Of a stretch of DNA of 64,000 bases, positions 42,926 to 52,122 are shown one piece after another (within the stretch, counting starts at the first letter, position 1; each line of letters begins with the position of its first letter). The translations under genes and the position numbers were made by a program. Source of the DNA: Chlamydiia bacterium. GTDB lineage: Bacteria; Chlamydiota; Chlamydiia; Chlamydiales; GCA-2402025. Under the pieces are notes generated by a model. That model did no database searches. It saw only the letters and a list, made by a program, of their open reading frames with translations, and was not told the DNA's origin. The stretch covers positions 124,001-188,000 of the forward strand of contig JAUICV010000001.1 in the NCBI GenBank assembly GCA_030427725.1, given 5' to 3'.

Positions 42926-44244
42926 CACACTTTATTGGGATTGGGGGAATTGGCATGAGCGCTATAGCGAGGTTATTACTTTTAAAAAAGCAACGTGTAA
43001 GCGGATCTGATCTAAAAGATTCAAAAAGATTATCTGAGCTAGTGGGTCTTGGGGCAACAATTAATGTTGGACATTCGCTAAAGGATTTTTCAGATGTAAG
43101 TACAGTTGTTTATTCCACAGTTATCGAAGACAATAATAAGGAGCTTGTTTTAGCAAAAAAGCAAAACATTCCTGTGATTCATAGGTCAGATCTTTTAAAA
43201 ACTTTAATGAAACCGTATAGGTCACTTTGCGTGACAGGGGCTCACGGAAAAACTTCAACATCTTCTTTACTTGCATGGACACTTTACATAGCAAAAGCAG
43301 ATCCAAGCTATGTTATTGGAGGGATTTTAAAATCTTTCAATCAAAATAGCCACTTAGGTCAGGGAGATTTTTTTGTTGCTGAAGCTGATGAAAGTGATGG
43401 GTCTTTCCTAAATGTGGAATATGAAGGGGCTATTATTACTAATGCTGATTTTGATCATGTAAATTATTGGAAAGATCCAAATAAATTAGAAGAAGCTTAT
43501 GTAAACTTTATGAGTTTGGCTCCTACAAAAAAGCTGTTGTTTATGTGTGGGGATGATCCTATTCTTGCAAAACACTCGAAGTTCGGAACTCTCTATGGAT
43601 TTTCAGATTGTGAGTGGAAGATTTCTGATTTCAAACAAGAAAAATTGACCTCTGAATTTACGATTACTCACCATGAAAAGGTATATCCAAAGATTCGATT
43701 GAATCTTCCGGGGAAACACTACGCTTTGAATGCGACAGCAGTTTTTGCTATGGCAATTTCCCTAGGTATTTCTGAAAACCTAGTGAGAGAGGCTCTTCAA
43801 AGCTTTCCAGGGGTCAAAAGAAGATTAGATGTTTTATACTCGGATGAAAAAGTTACTGTTATCGATGATTATGCACATCACCCTAAAGAAATTTTAACTC
43901 TCTATAGAGCTTTAAAAAATGCCTTTCAAGAGCAAAGACTTGTAGCAATTTTCGAGCCTCATCGAATATCTAGACTTCAGCTTATGGAAAAAGAATTTAT
44001 ACGTGCTTTATCAGCTTTTGATGTAGCTATAACCACTGAGGTTTTTTTAGTTGGAGAAAAACCTCCTTGCGAAGCTTTTTTTAGCGCCTTTTGTAAACAA
44101 ATTGATAAATTTATTCCCAAAAACAGTTTAATAGAAGAGATGGGGGATTTAATTAGACCTGGGGATGTTTTGGTTTTTATTGGAGCTGGGGAAATTTCTG
44201 CTTATGCTGATTTGTTTACACAACATCTAAAAGAGGTGAGATAA
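42922..44244 (+). CDS. murC: UDP-N-acetylmuramate--L-alanine ligase
   Basis: MurC attaches L-Ala to UDP-MurNAc. It opens with HFIGIGGIGMSAIARLLL, has the ATP loop VTGAHGKTSTSSLLAWTL near residue 105, then EADESDGSFL and DDYAHHPKEI. At 440 residues it ends with the normal C-terminal domain. In Chlamydiaceae murC is fused to ddlA to give a protein of about 800 residues; here the stop at 44242 is real and ftsQ follows at once, so D-Ala-D-Ala ligase must be encoded elsewhere. The ATG overlaps the murG stop by 4 bases. Confidence 0.95.
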   Translation: MTHFIGIGGIGMSAIARLLLLKKQRVSGSDLKDSKRLSELVGLGATINVGHSLKDFSDVSTVVYSTVIEDNNKELVLAKKQNIPVIHRSDLLKTLMKPYRSLCVTGAHGKTSTSSLLAWTLYIAKADPSYVIGGILKSFNQNSHLGQGDFFVAEADESDGSFLNVEYEGAIITNADFDHVNYWKDPNKLEEAYVNFMSLAPTKKLLFMCGDDPILAKHSKFGTLYGFSDCEWKISDFKQEKLTSEFTITHHEKVYPKIRLNLPGKHYALNATAVFAMAISLGISENLVREALQSFPGVKRRLDVLYSDEKVTVIDDYAHHPKEILTLYRALKNAFQEQRLVAIFEPHRISRLQLMEKEFIRALSAFDVAITTEVFLVGEKPPCEAFFSAFCKQIDKFIPKNSLIEEMGDLIRPGDVLVFIGAGEISAYADLFTQHLKEVR

Positions 44245-45090
44245 GTGAAAGATCCAAAAAAGCTACCTCTTTACCAAGCGCTTTTTTTTATCTTTCTGTC
44301 TATATTTGCTGTTTCTGGAACGTGTCATCTTGTTCTTAAGGCATATATCCACTCAAAGCAAGATAAGGTGTCTCGCTCAGATTTTTATTTAACTCATATC
44401 ATTCAGACTGGGCCAAATCGCGATGATTTGAAATCCGATTTATTGGCCGAATTACTAGGGCTTAGCGTAACTAACCCTACCAGCATCTTTAGATTTGATT
44501 CCAAATTAGCCGAACAAAAATTATCTAAAGTGTCCTTTATTAAAAAGGCTAAGATTAAACTGGTCTATCCCAATACGGTTTATATAGATTATGAAATGAG
44601 AAAACCTCTAGCAATGCTTTATGATTTTGAGAATATAGCCTTCGATGAAGAAGGGGTTACATTTCCTTTCTATCCATATTATACACCCAAAAAATTACCA
44701 GAGGTATATTTGGGACTGTCTCAAGATTCTTTGAATTTGGGAGATGTTGTTCCTGAGGATAAACTAAGAATTGTTTCAGAAATTTTAACAGCTACCGAGC
44801 CACTAAAAGCTTCGAAGGATTTTTTTTTGACCTGGCTTGATGTTGCTAAAGTGTTTGAAAAGAGCTTGGGTCAAAGAGAAGTTGTTGCTTGTGTCGAATC
44901 TAGGAAAGCTGAATTCCAGCACTATTTAAGGTTGTCTGCTACGAATTATTTGCAAGATTTTGGGAACTATCTACAATTAAACTCAGAACAGTCTGAAGAT
45001 ATGACGCAATTTATGCAGTTATCATCTTCAAAACTTAAGATGATTGATTTAAGAATTAATAGAACGGCAATTATAAAAGATCCTTCTTAA
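44245..45090 (+). CDS. ftsQ: FtsQ-like cell division protein
   Basis: The 281-residue protein has a short cytoplasmic start (VKDPKKLPLYQ), one membrane helix at about 14-34, and an extracytoplasmic part. The POTRA-type domain is near residues 65-110: LLGLSVTNPTSIFRFDSKLAEQ then KVSFIKKAKIKLVYPNTVYIDYEMRKP, the usual strand pattern 'P-tv-i-v-e-R-P'. It lies immediately after murC, the standard position of ftsQ. FtsQ links divisome parts. No ftsA or ftsZ follows; instead a convergent gene overlaps by 4 bases. The start is GTG. Confidence 0.82.
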   Translation: MKDPKKLPLYQALFFIFLSIFAVSGTCHLVLKAYIHSKQDKVSRSDFYLTHIIQTGPNRDDLKSDLLAELLGLSVTNPTSIFRFDSKLAEQKLSKVSFIKKAKIKLVYPNTVYIDYEMRKPLAMLYDFENIAFDEEGVTFPFYPYYTPKKLPEVYLGLSQDSLNLGDVVPEDKLRIVSEILTATEPLKASKDFFLTWLDVAKVFEKSLGQREVVACVESRKAEFQHYLRLSATNYLQDFGNYLQLNSEQSEDMTQFMQLSSSKLKMIDLRINRTAIIKDPS

Positions 45091-45674
45091 AATAAAAGCT
45101 CTAGCGTTTTTTTTATTTGCTCGAAGAGATCAGGAAAATTTTCGGGGTGTGCTAAAGTTTTTTCAAGTTCTCTAAAAACGGTTTTTGCGTGGAGATCATT
45201 TAGATCTTTTGTAATGCAAGCAAGGGCTTTCTGTATTAAAAATTTAAGTGATTCTAAGCCCTGTGAAGAAAAACTCAAAGAGCTTTCAATATATGCCCTA
45301 TACTCAAGTTGTAGTAGTAGGTTGGCTAAACTTGATTTTGGATTGTTTTCAATGAATTTATTTAAAAGTTTGTCTATTCGGTTTGGAAGATCATAAGACT
45401 TTATGGCTCCCGATGTAAATCCATCAACTAGATTTTCAAATTCTGAGCAGGCTTGTAACTCTTCACTGTCTTTAATGAAATGACCACTCTCAAACGAAAG
45501 TTTTGAGATAGTCATAATAAAAGAAAGTTGCTTATAAACCTTCTTATGGCCCTCGGGTTGGAAATCTCTTGAGAGAAGCCAACTATAAAATTGGAAAGCT
45601 CTTTCGTATAGATGAGCTCCAAAGCTTTCTCCTGATGAATGTGAGTGAAAAAATGGATCTATAGGGTCTGTCAT
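45087..45674 (-). CDS. Hypothetical helical protein
   Basis: The 195-residue soluble protein is mostly helical, with amphipathic Leu-rich segments such as LNKFIENNPKSSLANLLLQL and FLIQKALACITKDLNDL. There is no signal peptide, membrane helix or known motif. I do not recognise it. It is transcribed against ftsQ with a 4-base overlap, and its ATG at 45674 is divergent from the rhodanese gene. It may be a lineage-specific chlamydial protein; its position after the division cluster says little. Confidence 0.6.
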   Translation of the reverse strand: MTDPIDPFFHSHSSGESFGAHLYERAFQFYSWLLSRDFQPEGHKKVYKQLSFIMTISKLSFESGHFIKDSEELQACSEFENLVDGFTSGAIKSYDLPNRIDKLLNKFIENNPKSSLANLLLQLEYRAYIESSLSFSSQGLESLKFLIQKALACITKDLNDLHAKTVFRELEKTLAHPENFPDLFEQIKKTLELLF

Positions 45675-45796
45675 CTTATACCCTCGCTTTCTTAAAGCTC
45701 ATTATATATTATCTGACACCATATGGAAAATAACTTTTATAACTTTTTCGAAATAAGTTAGTTATCAGATAAAAACCTAAATAGGTGGAGGCGTTC

Positions 45797-46123
45797 TTGC
45801 AACACGTAGACTCTAAGGAACTTACGGAATTACTCCAAAATAATAACTGTTTACTTTTAGATATCAGAGATCTTCAATCGTATAAAGAGGGCCATATTAT
45901 TGGGGCTAAGCATCTAGATGTAAATACGGTCTTGAAAGAAGAGTTGCTCTCCATCAAAAAAGAAAGCGTAGATAAGCCCTTGGTTGTTTATTGCTATAGA
46001 GGTAACAGCTCTCAAAGATTTATAAAATATTTTGGTCTCGAATCAGATCCTTTAGTGTACAATCTAACAGGGGGATTTGAGGGGTATAAAGATTCCTATC
46101 CATCTCACATTAAAATCTCTTGA
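45797..46123 (+). CDS. Rhodanese-like sulfurtransferase (GlpE type)
   Basis: This is a single rhodanese domain of 108 residues. NNNCLLLDIRDLQSYKEGHIIGAKHL near residue 15 is the N-terminal signature, and the active-site loop CYRGNSS holds the catalytic Cys, closely matching the GlpE loop C-Y-x-G-N-S-S. GGFEGYKDSYP is the standard end. It would transfer sulfane sulfur to thiol acceptors. I prefer the TTG start at 45797, which has GGAGG five bases upstream and fits the family start; a GTG at 45785 is the alternative. Confidence 0.88.
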   Translation: MQHVDSKELTELLQNNNCLLLDIRDLQSYKEGHIIGAKHLDVNTVLKEELLSIKKESVDKPLVVYCYRGNSSQRFIKYFGLESDPLVYNLTGGFEGYKDSYPSHIKIS

Positions 46124-46218
46124 TCACACTAGAAGACATTGGATCTAAATCCTACAACATGCTAGAGTCTTTCTAGCTCAGTGGAGCTTAAATGTATGAC
46201 TAAATGGTATTGGAATTT

Positions 46219-46449
46219 ATGAAGGATTTTGTAGCTTATCTGATTAAAAATCTTGTTGATCATCCAGATGATGTCAATGTTGACGTTTATGAAGGAGAAA
46301 AAAGTACGGTTGTTGAAATTAGAGTGTCCCCCAATGACATTGCAAAAGTTGTTGGAAGAGGTGGAAGAACAATAAAGGCTTTAAGAACAATAGCGATGAC
46401 AGTTGGCGCTAGGTTTGATAGAAAAGTTCGTGTAGAGGTTGTTCATTAA
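46219..46449 (+). CDS. khpA: KH-domain RNA-binding protein KhpA
   Basis: The protein has 76 residues from ATG 46219, with a single KH domain: MKDFVAYLIKNLVDHPDDV, then EIRVSPNDIAKVVGRGGRTIKALRTI with the GRGG loop that contacts RNA. This matches the YlqC/KhpA family of global RNA chaperones in sequence and length. In-frame TTG codons upstream are less likely. Two small hairpins (46161-46177 and 46175-46188) lie in the leader. Usual neighbours of khpA (rpsP, rimM) are not here. Confidence 0.88.
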   Translation: MKDFVAYLIKNLVDHPDDVNVDVYEGEKSTVVEIRVSPNDIAKVVGRGGRTIKALRTIAMTVGARFDRKVRVEVVH

Positions 46450-46520
46450 CCCTAAATACTCTAAAACCGTGGGTTTGGATAGAAAAGGGATGTTATTAGG
46501 TCCCTAAAGGAGATCAATAG

Positions 46521-47540
46521 TTGGATCACTTACATCGAGAAGCTTCTGCTATAGCGGAATATGAGCTTCCGTATCCCCAAAAAAAACCACCACTCCCTTT
46601 TCAAAAAAAAGCGATTATTCTTTCAGGACCGACTGCTACGGGTAAAACTAAGCTTTCTCTTGTTATAGCTAAGGCCTTAGGTGGGGAGATTATTTCTGCA
46701 GATTCAATGCAAGTCTATCGAGGGATGGATATTGGAACTGCGAAAGCTTCTAAAGAGGAGCTTGAAACAGTTCCTCATCACTTAATAGATATTAAGGACC
46801 TTAAGTCTCCATTCAACGTTGTTGAGTTTTACGAAAGGGCTCTCGAGACTATGGATAGTATTTTCTCCCGGAATATGGTTCCTATTCTAGTGGGAGGAAC
46901 CGGTTTCTATATTCACACCTTTTTGTATGGCCCTCCTTTAGGACCTCCATCAGACCCTAAAGTCAGGCAACTTCTTGAAGAGGATATAGAAAAATTTGGA
47001 CCTGAACCGCTTTATGAAAAACTGGCAAGTATAGATCCTGAATATGCAGCCCAATTAACGAAGGGAGATAAGCATAAAATTGTCAGAGCTTTAGAGATTA
47101 TTTCGATATCTGGTTGCAAAGTTAGCGATTATAAACGAAAAGAGGCGAAGCTCCATCATCCAAACATTAACTTTAGATGTTGGTTTATCCATTATCCAAA
47201 ACAAGTGTTATATCCTCGTATAGAGATGCGTTGTGAGGAAATGCTCGAAAGAGGATTTCTAGATGAAGTGAAACGACTTAAAGATGTTGGACTGGAAAAC
47301 AATCAGACCGCTTCACAAGCAATTGGGTATAAACAAGCCTTAGAGTATTTGAAAACAGGTCAATCTGAAGAGGAATATGAAAACTTCGTAGGAGAATTTA
47401 AAAAAGCCTCTAGAAGATATGCTAAAAGACAGTTTACTTGGTTTAGAAAAGAACCTCTCTTTAGATGGCTTAACCTAGAATCTTATGACCATTCAAAAGC
47501 GGCAGAGTTAATTTTGCATGACTTCGAAAATGCGCTTTAG
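46521..47540 (+). CDS. miaA: tRNA dimethylallyltransferase MiaA
   Basis: MiaA prenylates A37 of tRNAs reading codons that start with U. The P-loop SGPTATGKTKLS is near residue 35, followed by ADSMQVYRGMDIGTAK, VGGTGFYIHTFLYG, and the C-terminal QAIGYKQALEYLKTG and RYAKRQFTWFRKE segments. The length of 339 includes an N-terminal extension of about 28 residues. The TTG start at 46521 is well supported by AAAGGAG nine bases upstream. The gene also precedes the coiled-coil, rsfS and fabF genes in Chlamydia as I recall it (CT766 onward). Confidence 0.94.
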   Translation: MDHLHREASAIAEYELPYPQKKPPLPFQKKAIILSGPTATGKTKLSLVIAKALGGEIISADSMQVYRGMDIGTAKASKEELETVPHHLIDIKDLKSPFNVVEFYERALETMDSIFSRNMVPILVGGTGFYIHTFLYGPPLGPPSDPKVRQLLEEDIEKFGPEPLYEKLASIDPEYAAQLTKGDKHKIVRALEIISISGCKVSDYKRKEAKLHHPNINFRCWFIHYPKQVLYPRIEMRCEEMLERGFLDEVKRLKDVGLENNQTASQAIGYKQALEYLKTGQSEEEYENFVGEFKKASRRYAKRQFTWFRKEPLFRWLNLESYDHSKAAELILHDFENAL

Positions 47541-47628
47541 ATACACTTTCAGGCTTCGATAGTAAAGACATCCTTTTCATTAAAGCCATCTTCTTTTAAC
47601 CTGGTTCCTTATTTCTTGAGGGGTGAGT

Positions 47629-49230
47629 ATGGAAAAAAGTATAGATCAAAAAAAAGATAAGGAAAAAACCTCAAATGAATCTAAGACTGATTCTTCATTA
47701 GCTTTATCAGAAACTCTTAAAGAGTTTTTACAGACCATAGATAAAAACCCACAAGCGGATGAAAAGTTAAAGAAGCTTCTAGAGTTTATGAAGCATGCTT
47801 TGTCTCAAAAAGGATCGCCTCGATTTAGAGACTTTTGGGAAGCTAAAAAAATCTGTCTTCCACTTTTTAAAGAAAAAATGAGTCATGCTGTAAGAGAAAA
47901 ACTATGGGCTCAGTATATTGAGCTTTCTACAGAAGCAAAAAATCTTAAATCAATTCTAGATGAGCAATCCTCCTTTTCTGTCCAACAAATCGAATTAGCT
48001 CTCAAAGCAATAGCTAGTGATCTAGAAAACCATAGAACTCTATCAGCTGGGAATAAATCATCTTTGATTTCAACAGATGCTCCAGCTCTTGCTTCGAATA
48101 TGGATTTTTATGAAACAACTCAAAAGCAAATTGCATTTTACATAACCCTTAGTGCTAGAACAAAAGAGCTTCGCAAAGAAATCTTGCAAACTGAAATGCG
48201 TATTAAAGATAAGAATAAGCTCTTAACACAACTATCAAAGTTAGCTGATAGCTTTTTACCAAAAAAGAAAGGCTTGATCAAAGAAATTAGTGATGAGTTC
48301 GTTGCCGATGTGACTCGCTTTGCCAGTAAATATTTTGATTTAGATCAAAAACAATTGTTAGCTGTAAAAATTCCTCTGTTTAAATTAAGAGATGAGATTA
48401 AGCAGATGCAGTTATTTGCTAAATCGCTTTCCCTAAACTCTGGCTCGTTTTCCAAATCCAGACTTACTCTTTCAAATTGCTGGGAAATTTTAAGAGAAGA
48501 AGGGAAGGTTTTAAAAGAAAAACACGCACAAAGACAAAAGGATTTTGAGGAAAAAGTCTCAAAATTTCAAGATCTACTTAGTAAGGCTGAACAAGCTTAT
48601 GTAGAAAATCCTCCAAAGTCTAAATCAGAAGTTCTTAAAAAAGTTGACGAATTTTTAAAAGCTTTAAAGGAAGAGAAGTTGCACAAAAATGAAGTGATGC
48701 TTCTCAAAAAGGAACTTGCTCAGTTTGAAGAAAAGCACACCTTACCTTTTGTTGAACTAGAAAAAAAAGAGAAAGAACTCCAGAACAAAGCTCAAATGGA
48801 TAAAGAACTCAAAGCAACAGCTTTTAAGGAAAAGTATCTTGAGATTGTTGCTGCCTCTGAAAGTCTCACTCTTTTAAATCTGAAAGAACACTATGAAAAT
48901 TTTCAAGCTGAGAAAAAAAGTCACAGGTTTGATTTTTCTTCAAAACTTAGAGTTTCAGAGCTAAGCCGTGAGCTGTTTGAACTTATTCTATTGAAAGAAG
49001 AGCAAGATCTTACCCTCGAGGAAGATACAGAAGAAACTAAAGAGCTTTTTACAAGATGGGAAGCCTTTAAAGAAGAAACGCGTAAAAGATTGGAATCCTA
49101 TAGGAAAGAGATGGGAGGATCCGGCTTTGATTTTGAAAAGGCGATGCTTTATCGAGAATACATGGATTTAGAAAAAGCTAGATTAGATCGAGCAGTCGAG
49201 AAGGTCGAGTTTTTAGAAGATTACACTTAA
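47629..49230 (+). CDS. Coiled-coil hypothetical protein
   Basis: The 533-residue protein is very rich in Lys, Glu and Leu and predicted to be almost entirely helical, with long coiled-coil stretches (for example VLKEKHAQRQKDFEEKVSK and KKELAQFEEKHTLPF). There is no signal peptide or membrane segment. I do not recognise a catalytic domain. A large coiled-coil hypothetical protein lies at the same place in Chlamydia (CT768, from memory), so this is probably a conserved chlamydial gene rather than an accession. The ATG at 47629 has GAGGGG upstream; a GTG two codons earlier is possible. Confidence 0.72.
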   Translation: MEKSIDQKKDKEKTSNESKTDSSLALSETLKEFLQTIDKNPQADEKLKKLLEFMKHALSQKGSPRFRDFWEAKKICLPLFKEKMSHAVREKLWAQYIELSTEAKNLKSILDEQSSFSVQQIELALKAIASDLENHRTLSAGNKSSLISTDAPALASNMDFYETTQKQIAFYITLSARTKELRKEILQTEMRIKDKNKLLTQLSKLADSFLPKKKGLIKEISDEFVADVTRFASKYFDLDQKQLLAVKIPLFKLRDEIKQMQLFAKSLSLNSGSFSKSRLTLSNCWEILREEGKVLKEKHAQRQKDFEEKVSKFQDLLSKAEQAYVENPPKSKSEVLKKVDEFLKALKEEKLHKNEVMLLKKELAQFEEKHTLPFVELEKKEKELQNKAQMDKELKATAFKEKYLEIVAASESLTLLNLKEHYENFQAEKKSHRFDFSSKLRVSELSRELFELILLKEEQDLTLEEDTEETKELFTRWEAFKEETRKRLESYRKEMGGSGFDFEKAMLYREYMDLEKARLDRAVEKVEFLEDYT

Positions 49231-49326
49231 GATAGTTGCATAAATGTCTTCATATATGACAATACGAAAGTATAAGCTGGTTTTTATTGAAAGCTAGGGG
49301 TTTATCAACTTGAAGCAAGCTGTCTT

Positions 49327-49932
49327 ATGAAAATAGGTGTTTTTGGGGGAAGCTTTGATCCTATACACCTAGGTCATCTTAACTTAGTCTCTGAAATTCA
49401 AAGAATAAAAGGCTTAGATTTAGTCCTGTTTTGTCTTACAGGGCTCTCGCCATTTAAGCTTACGAATAAGCCTAAAGCCTCAGTAAATGATAGATTAGAG
49501 ATGCTCCGTATAGCTATTAAAGGGATGGAGTTTGCTCAAATATCAGACCTTGAACTTGAGAGCGCTACACCATCTTATACTGTAGAAACCTTAAAAAAAT
49601 TAAAAAAACAATACCCTGAAGATGAGCTATTTTTTCTAGCAGGCGCAGATGTGTTGGATCATTTTAGTTATTGGAGCGATCCAGTAGAAATTGTTAGCTT
49701 GGCTAAGCCTCTAATAGGTTGTAGAGAAAGTAGTCATCTAAAAGTAAATGACTTAGATTCTTCTTATAAAAATGCTTTTAGAGAAGGAATCTGTCAGACT
49801 CGTAAAATAAATATTTCAAGTACAGAAATAAGAGAAAAACTTTCTAGGGGAGAAGACGTGAGTCACATGCTTCCTTCAGAAGTTCTAGACTATATTCTCT
49901 GTCATAAGCTATACTCAAAACCCACAAAATAA
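49327..49932 (+). CDS. nadD: Nicotinate-nucleotide adenylyltransferase
   Basis: NadD makes deamido-NAD from nicotinate mononucleotide and ATP. The nucleotidyltransferase motif GVFGGSFDPIHLGHLNL is at residues 4-20, DELFFLAGADVLDHFSYW near 98, and the C-terminal ISSTEIREKLSRGEDVSHML contains the family signature. At 201 residues it is full length. It sits 12 bases before rsfS, the usual partner in many bacteria. Its presence implies that the organism performs at least the end of NAD synthesis. Confidence 0.94.
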   Translation: MKIGVFGGSFDPIHLGHLNLVSEIQRIKGLDLVLFCLTGLSPFKLTNKPKASVNDRLEMLRIAIKGMEFAQISDLELESATPSYTVETLKKLKKQYPEDELFFLAGADVLDHFSYWSDPVEIVSLAKPLIGCRESSHLKVNDLDSSYKNAFREGICQTRKINISSTEIREKLSRGEDVSHMLPSEVLDYILCHKLYSKPTK

Positions 49933-49944
49933 AAAATTTTCATT

Positions 49945-50331
49945 ATGGACCAAAGAATTAATAAATTAGTTTCTTTAATTACCCAGACTATTTCAGATAA
50001 AAAGGGCTTTAATATCTTGGCTATGGATATTAGTGAGATTTCATCTTTATCTGATGTCTTGATCGTAGCAGAAGGGAATGTCGATAGACATGTATCAGCT
50101 CTTGCAAAAGCTGTTGAGGAAGCCCTAGAGGAAGTTGGTGAAAAGCCAGTTTACGTTGAGGGTCGTGACGGAGGTGATTGGGTTGTTTTAGATTATTTCA
50201 ATATTATGGTTCACATCTTTATGCCGGGCCTTAGGCAGAAATATCAGTTAGAAAGGCTGTGGTCAGAGGGTAAATTGCTCGATTTAGAGCTGGATAATCA
50301 GCCAGCGGGTGAGCAGTTTCTCACAAAATAA
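49945..50331 (+). CDS. rsfS: Ribosome silencing factor RsfS
   Basis: RsfS binds ribosomal protein uL14 and blocks subunit joining, shutting down translation when nutrients are scarce. The 128-residue protein has the family core: LAMDISEISSLSDVLIVAEG near residues 26-45, KPVYVEGRDGGDWVVLDYFN near 71-90, and IMVHIFMPGLRQKYQLERLW, all diagnostic. The ATG at 49945 is 12 bases after nadD. In a chlamydia, silencing ribosomes would matter in the transition to the infectious form; that is inference. Confidence 0.94.
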   Translation: MDQRINKLVSLITQTISDKKGFNILAMDISEISSLSDVLIVAEGNVDRHVSALAKAVEEALEEVGEKPVYVEGRDGGDWVVLDYFNIMVHIFMPGLRQKYQLERLWSEGKLLDLELDNQPAGEQFLTK

Positions 50332-50424
50332 TTTTTATACCGTAAGGTTTTTTTGAATTAGCTTTGTGTTTCAAGTTTTTTTGAGCTTATGTTAAACTTG
50401 GTGAAAAAAAATTTTGGGAGATTT

Positions 50425-51684
50425 ATGGATAAAAAAAGACGTGTTGTAGTGACAGGGCTAGGCGTAAGTTCTTGTTTTGGAACAGATGTCGAAGCATTTT
50501 ATCAAAGCTTGTTAGATGGTAAAAGTGGAGCTAGAGAGATTTCTTCTTTTGAATGCTCTGAATTTCCAACGAGAATTGCAGCTCCAGTTTCTGATTTTGA
50601 TACAGAAGGGTATTTAGATAAGAAACAAGCAAGACGTGTTGATCCAGTTATTAGCTATGGAATTGTTGCTGGTAAAAAGGCCCTAGAGCATGCCGGCTTT
50701 AATCTTGAAGAAATCAAACAATTAGACAGATCAAAATATGGAATCATAGTGGGATCTGGTATGGGCGGCATGTCGGCTTATACTGATGGGATCTTGACGA
50801 TTGAGCAAAAAGGCTTTAAGAGACTTACTCCATTTTTTGTTCCATTCATTATTACCAATATGCCAGGCGCTATGCTCGCTATTGAACTTGGATTCATGGG
50901 ACCTAATTACTCAGTTTCTACAGCTTGTGCAACAGCCACGCATTCTATTAGCTTAGCAGCAAATCACATTAGAAATGGTGAAGCAGATTTGATGATTTGC
51001 GGAGGAGCTGAAGCGGCTGTTAATAAAACAGCTCTCTCTGGATTTGTGGCTTGTAAAGCAGTGACTAAAAGAAATGATGAGCCAGAAAAAGCATCAAGGC
51101 CTTGGGATAAAGATAGAGATGGTTTCTTGCTAGGTGAAGGAGCTGGAGTCTTAATCTTAGAGAGCTTGGAGCATGCAGAAAAAAGAGGGGCTAAAATTCT
51201 GGCAGAATATTTAGGCGGAGCTGTAACATGTGATGCCCATCATCTAACAGATCCAGTATCTGATGGAAGTGTTGTTTCTAGAACTATGGATCTAGCTTTG
51301 AAAGATGGTAGTGTAGATAAGTCTAGAGTAAACTATATTAACGCTCACGCAACATCTACATCCGTTGGAGATATGTGTGAAATTAGAGCGATAAAGAAAT
51401 CTTTTGGTGATAAAGCTAAAGATATTCACATCAACGCGACAAAGTCGATGACAGGTCATGCTCTAGGAGCTGCAGGTGGTTTGGAAGCTGTTGCAACTAT
51501 TATGGCTCTTCAAACATCGAAGATTCACCCGACTCTAAACTTAGAAACCCCTGAAGAAGAAGTTCAAGAGCTTAAAGCTGCAAAAGATAAACCAGTAGAC
51601 TGTGATATCGATGTAGCGATTTCTAACTCGTTTGGTTTTGGTGGTCATAATGCATCGCTTGTTTTTGGAAAATACAAAAAATAA
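50425..51684 (+). CDS. fabF: 3-oxoacyl-ACP synthase II
   Basis: FabF elongates acyl-ACP by condensation with malonyl-ACP. The Cys-His-His triad is visible: Cys in SVSTACATATHS near residue 168, the first His in INAHATSTSVGD near 307, and Lys plus the second His in TKSMTGHALGAAGG near 338. The C-terminal SNSFGFGGHNASLVF is standard. ATG 50425 has GGGAG four bases upstream and begins at the family start (MDKKRRVVVTGLG), so I prefer it to ATG 50389. The length of 419 is normal. Confidence 0.95.
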   Translation: MDKKRRVVVTGLGVSSCFGTDVEAFYQSLLDGKSGAREISSFECSEFPTRIAAPVSDFDTEGYLDKKQARRVDPVISYGIVAGKKALEHAGFNLEEIKQLDRSKYGIIVGSGMGGMSAYTDGILTIEQKGFKRLTPFFVPFIITNMPGAMLAIELGFMGPNYSVSTACATATHSISLAANHIRNGEADLMICGGAEAAVNKTALSGFVACKAVTKRNDEPEKASRPWDKDRDGFLLGEGAGVLILESLEHAEKRGAKILAEYLGGAVTCDAHHLTDPVSDGSVVSRTMDLALKDGSVDKSRVNYINAHATSTSVGDMCEIRAIKKSFGDKAKDIHINATKSMTGHALGAAGGLEAVATIMALQTSKIHPTLNLETPEEEVQELKAAKDKPVDCDIDVAISNSFGFGGHNASLVFGKYKK

Positions 51685-51696
51685 AAGTATTAGCTC

Positions 51697-52122
51697 TTGG
51701 AAGAAATAGCTGAAACCTCATATGGGGTCATTCCCATTCATTTTGAAATGAACTCACCACTTGTTCTGATTGTTAAAAAATCAAATGGTGGGTTCTGGTC
51801 CTTTCCGAAGGGGCATCCGACCCCAGAAGATGAAGACGAAAAACAAACAGCAAAGCGTGAGCTTTTTGAAGAAACTAAGCTTGAGGTAATAAAGTTTTTT
51901 GATCTAGGTCCATTTGTTGAAAACTATCAATTTCCAAGAGATGGTCAGATGGTAAATAAAAAAGTTGTTCTTTTCTCAGCTCAAACAACAAGTGAATTTA
52001 AGATTGATCAAGATGAAATTATCGATGCAAAATGGGTGTCATTTGAGACTCTAGTGGCGCATTTAACTTATGATGAAGCTAAAGGCGCCGCAAAAAATTT
52101 TCTGAAAGCCTTTAAGCTTTAA
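51697..52122 (+). CDS. Nudix hydrolase (diadenosine tetraphosphatase-like)
   Basis: The 141-residue protein carries a Nudix box, GHPTPEDEDEKQTAKRELFEET, spread over residues 47-68 with the G-x5-E-x7-RE-x2-E-E pattern lightly modified. SYGVIPIHF at the start and FWSFPKGH before the box resemble bis(5'-nucleosyl)-tetraphosphatase (Ap4A) hydrolases. The start is TTG at 51697, because no ATG lies before the first strand. It follows fabF by 12 bases, the same order as in Chlamydia (CT770-771 from memory), and marks the left edge of the accessory block. The 3' end overlaps a convergent small gene by 4 bases. Confidence 0.88.
   Translation: MEEIAETSYGVIPIHFEMNSPLVLIVKKSNGGFWSFPKGHPTPEDEDEKQTAKRELFEETKLEVIKFFDLGPFVENYQFPRDGQMVNKKVVLFSAQTTSEFKIDQDEIIDAKWVSFETLVAHLTYDEAKGAAKNFLKAFKL

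Noticed and set aside
50338..50360. A terminator after rsfS (ACC-GTAA-GGT then T7)
   Set aside because: The stem is only three base pairs.
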